Program-made: the position numbers and the translations under genes
Shown here: positions 7,196 through 7,735 of the stretch, one piece after another
Numbering within the stretch: the stretch's first letter is position 1
How the letters are laid out: each line of letters starts with the position of its first letter
The notes under the pieces: model-generated
What the model saw: the letters and a program-made list of their open reading frames with translations, nothing else
Database searches by the model: none
What the model was told of the DNA's origin: nothing
Assembly: GCA_021785235.1 (NCBI GenBank)
Contig: JAJYGB010000023.1
Location: 1 to 7,735, forward strand
Direction: 5' to 3'
DNA length: 7,735 nt
Origin: Bacteroidota bacterium
Lineage (GTDB): Bacteria; Bacteroidota; Kryptoniia; Kryptoniales; JAKASW01

Positions 7196-7219
7196 CCCGG
7201 TAATGTCCTGTGTTGGTTG

Positions 7220-7267
7220 AAATATAATATCCCGCCCCATCACGTGGTTACCGGACGGAGCGGGATA
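7220..7267 (-). terminator. Rho-independent terminator after the TPR/small basic protein unit
   Basis: On the minus strand TATCCCGCTCC (7267-7257) pairs with GGGGCGGGATA (7238-7228): 11 bp, ten Watson-Crick and one G-U. The 18-nt loop contains the palindrome CACGTG. The stem is followed at once by TTATATTT (7227-7220). It starts 13 nt after the stop of the 31-aa gene. The tail is interrupted by two A, so termination may be partial. A TATTAT at 7229-7224 could double as a -10 box for the nuclease gene, but no -35 is evident. Confidence 0.65.
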
Positions 7268-7280
7268 AATTCACGAGAGG

Positions 7281-7376
7281 CTAACGAATTTTCTTCTTGT
7301 GCCTCATCTTACGGAGTCTCTTTTTCCTCTTGTGCGTGGCCATTTTGTGGCGTTTTCTCTTCTTACCACTCGGCAT
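7281..7376 (-). CDS. 31-aa basic COX24/AURKAIP1-type ribosome-associated protein
   Basis: Very small gene encoding MPSGKKRKRHKM followed by ATHKRKKRLRKM and RHKKKIR. More than half of the residues are Lys, Arg or His. The pattern matches the short COX24/AURKAIP1-domain proteins common in Bacteroidota, related to the C-terminal part of the mitochondrial ribosomal protein mS38 (Cox24) and comparable to the small bS22-type proteins of actinobacteria. It is therefore probably a small ribosomal subunit component that binds rRNA. The ATG is supported by AGGAGG (7386-7391) 9 nt upstream, inside the last codons of the TPR gene, whose TAG ends one base before this ATG. Expression is probably coupled to the TPR gene and ends at the hairpin just downstream. 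The family call rests on recognising the sequence; the ribosomal role is inferred from the family. Confidence 0.85.
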   Translation of the reverse strand: MPSGKKRKRHKMATHKRKKRLRKMRHKKKIR

Positions 7377-7377
7377 T

Positions 7378-7735
7378 CTACTTCACCTCCTGCGATGTAA
7401 TGTTTGCGTGTTGTTCTAAAGTTTGTTGTGCCTTTTTACCGATTTCACTAGTGGGATCGACCTTGACGCATTCCTTGAAAGCCGCATTAGCCTTGTCGAA
7501 CTCTCCTGCGTTCAGATACACGATCCCAAGATTGAAAAGTCCTATCTGGTGTTTTGGATCTATCTTCAGGGCATCTTTAAGCTGCGCAATGGATTCCTGA
7601 GTGTGCCCCCCCTCGAAAAGGGTCACACCATAATCTACGCGAGCATCCACGTTCTTCGGCACCTTGTCGAGATAGCGCTTGTAATATATCGCTGCCTGGT
7701 CATAGAAGCCGTTATCCTGAAGCATGTTAGAAAGT
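7378..7735 (-). CDS. TPR-repeat protein (5' end beyond the window)
   Basis: The last 118 residues of a tetratricopeptide-repeat protein. The frame stays open to the window edge, so the real start lies outside and the Met at 7725 is probably internal (LSNMLQDNG reads like the first helix of a repeat). Three repeat units are visible. One, cut at its start, ends in YYKRYLDKVPKN. A second runs from VDARVDYG to LKDALKIDPKH, and a third from GLFNLGIVYLNAGEFDKA to ECVKVDPTSE. A helical tail (KKAQQTLEQH) follows. The A/G/Y/P positions of the 34-residue TPR consensus are present. TPRs form scaffolds for protein-protein contacts; no catalytic domain is visible and the partner is unknown. Whether a signal peptide or membrane anchor precedes the repeats cannot be seen. 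Its last codons contain the ribosome binding site of the next gene. Confidence 0.85.
   Translation of the reverse strand, partial: LSNMLQDNGFYDQAAIYYKRYLDKVPKNVDARVDYGVTLFEGGHTQESIAQLKDALKIDPKHQIGLFNLGIVYLNAGEFDKANAAFKECVKVDPTSEIGKKAQQTLEQHANITSQEVK
7384..7391 (-). promoter_or_regulatory. Ribosome binding site inside the TPR gene for the 31-aa gene
   Basis: AGGAGGTG, a near-perfect Shine-Dalgarno sequence, is formed by the last sense codons of the TPR gene (CAG GAG GTG AAG). It lies 8-9 nt before the small gene's ATG. It confirms that the 31-aa frame is translated and couples the two genes. Confidence 0.75.

Noticed and set aside
7223..7228. Perfect TATAAT on the plus strand
   Set aside because: No suitable -35 lies 16-18 nt upstream and there is no plus-strand gene downstream; it is part of the terminator's A/T-rich tail.

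Overview
The window is a compact stretch of bacterial chromosome of roughly balanced base composition. Every gene I can support lies on the minus strand, so transcription runs from high to low coordinates. The lineage looks like the Bacteroidota/Chlorobi (FCB) group. The main clue is a 31-residue basic COX24/AURKAIP1-type protein that closely resembles a form I know from that group. Most genes have strong AGGAGG-type ribosome binding sites, which argues against Bacteroidia and Flavobacteriia (these largely avoid Shine-Dalgarno initiation) and favours a branch such as Ignavibacteria or Chlorobi. This placement is inference from a few proteins.

Layout in transcription order: (1) the 3' part of a TPR-repeat gene, entering at the right edge; (2) the 31-aa basic ribosome-associated-type protein, one base after the TPR stop; (3) a strong hairpin with a U-rich tail that probably ends this unit; (4) a secreted S1/P1-nuclease/phospholipase C-type zinc enzyme; (5) a stand-alone TrpB2-type tryptophan synthase beta chain 10 nt further on; (6) a 140-nt gap with a hairpin and a possible promoter; (7) a tightly coupled YtxH/DUF948 membrane-protein pair; (8) a 72-nt gap with a 6-bp hairpin; (9) an EF-G2-type translational GTPase paralogue; (10) a HIT-family Ap4A-phosphorylase-like protein 44 nt later; (11) a 143-nt gap with hairpins; (12) a non-hydrolysing UDP-GlcNAc 2-epimerase (WecB/MnaA type), cut by the left edge a few residues before its expected end.

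The genes do not form one pathway. They are a mixture of housekeeping and accessory functions: translation-related (the small basic protein and EF-G2), nucleotide metabolism (HIT), cell-surface sugar supply (WecB), amino-acid metabolism (TrpB2), a secreted hydrolase and envelope/stress-type small membrane proteins. They sit in short co-transcribed pairs. I see no mobile element, CRISPR array, tRNA or rRNA. No clearly new system is visible. The most informative details are the small gene whose ribosome binding site lies inside the preceding gene, the His-to-Tyr switch II in the EF-G paralogue, the terminator that fixes the start of the nuclease gene, and recurrent GCGGA-armed hairpins in two of the gaps.
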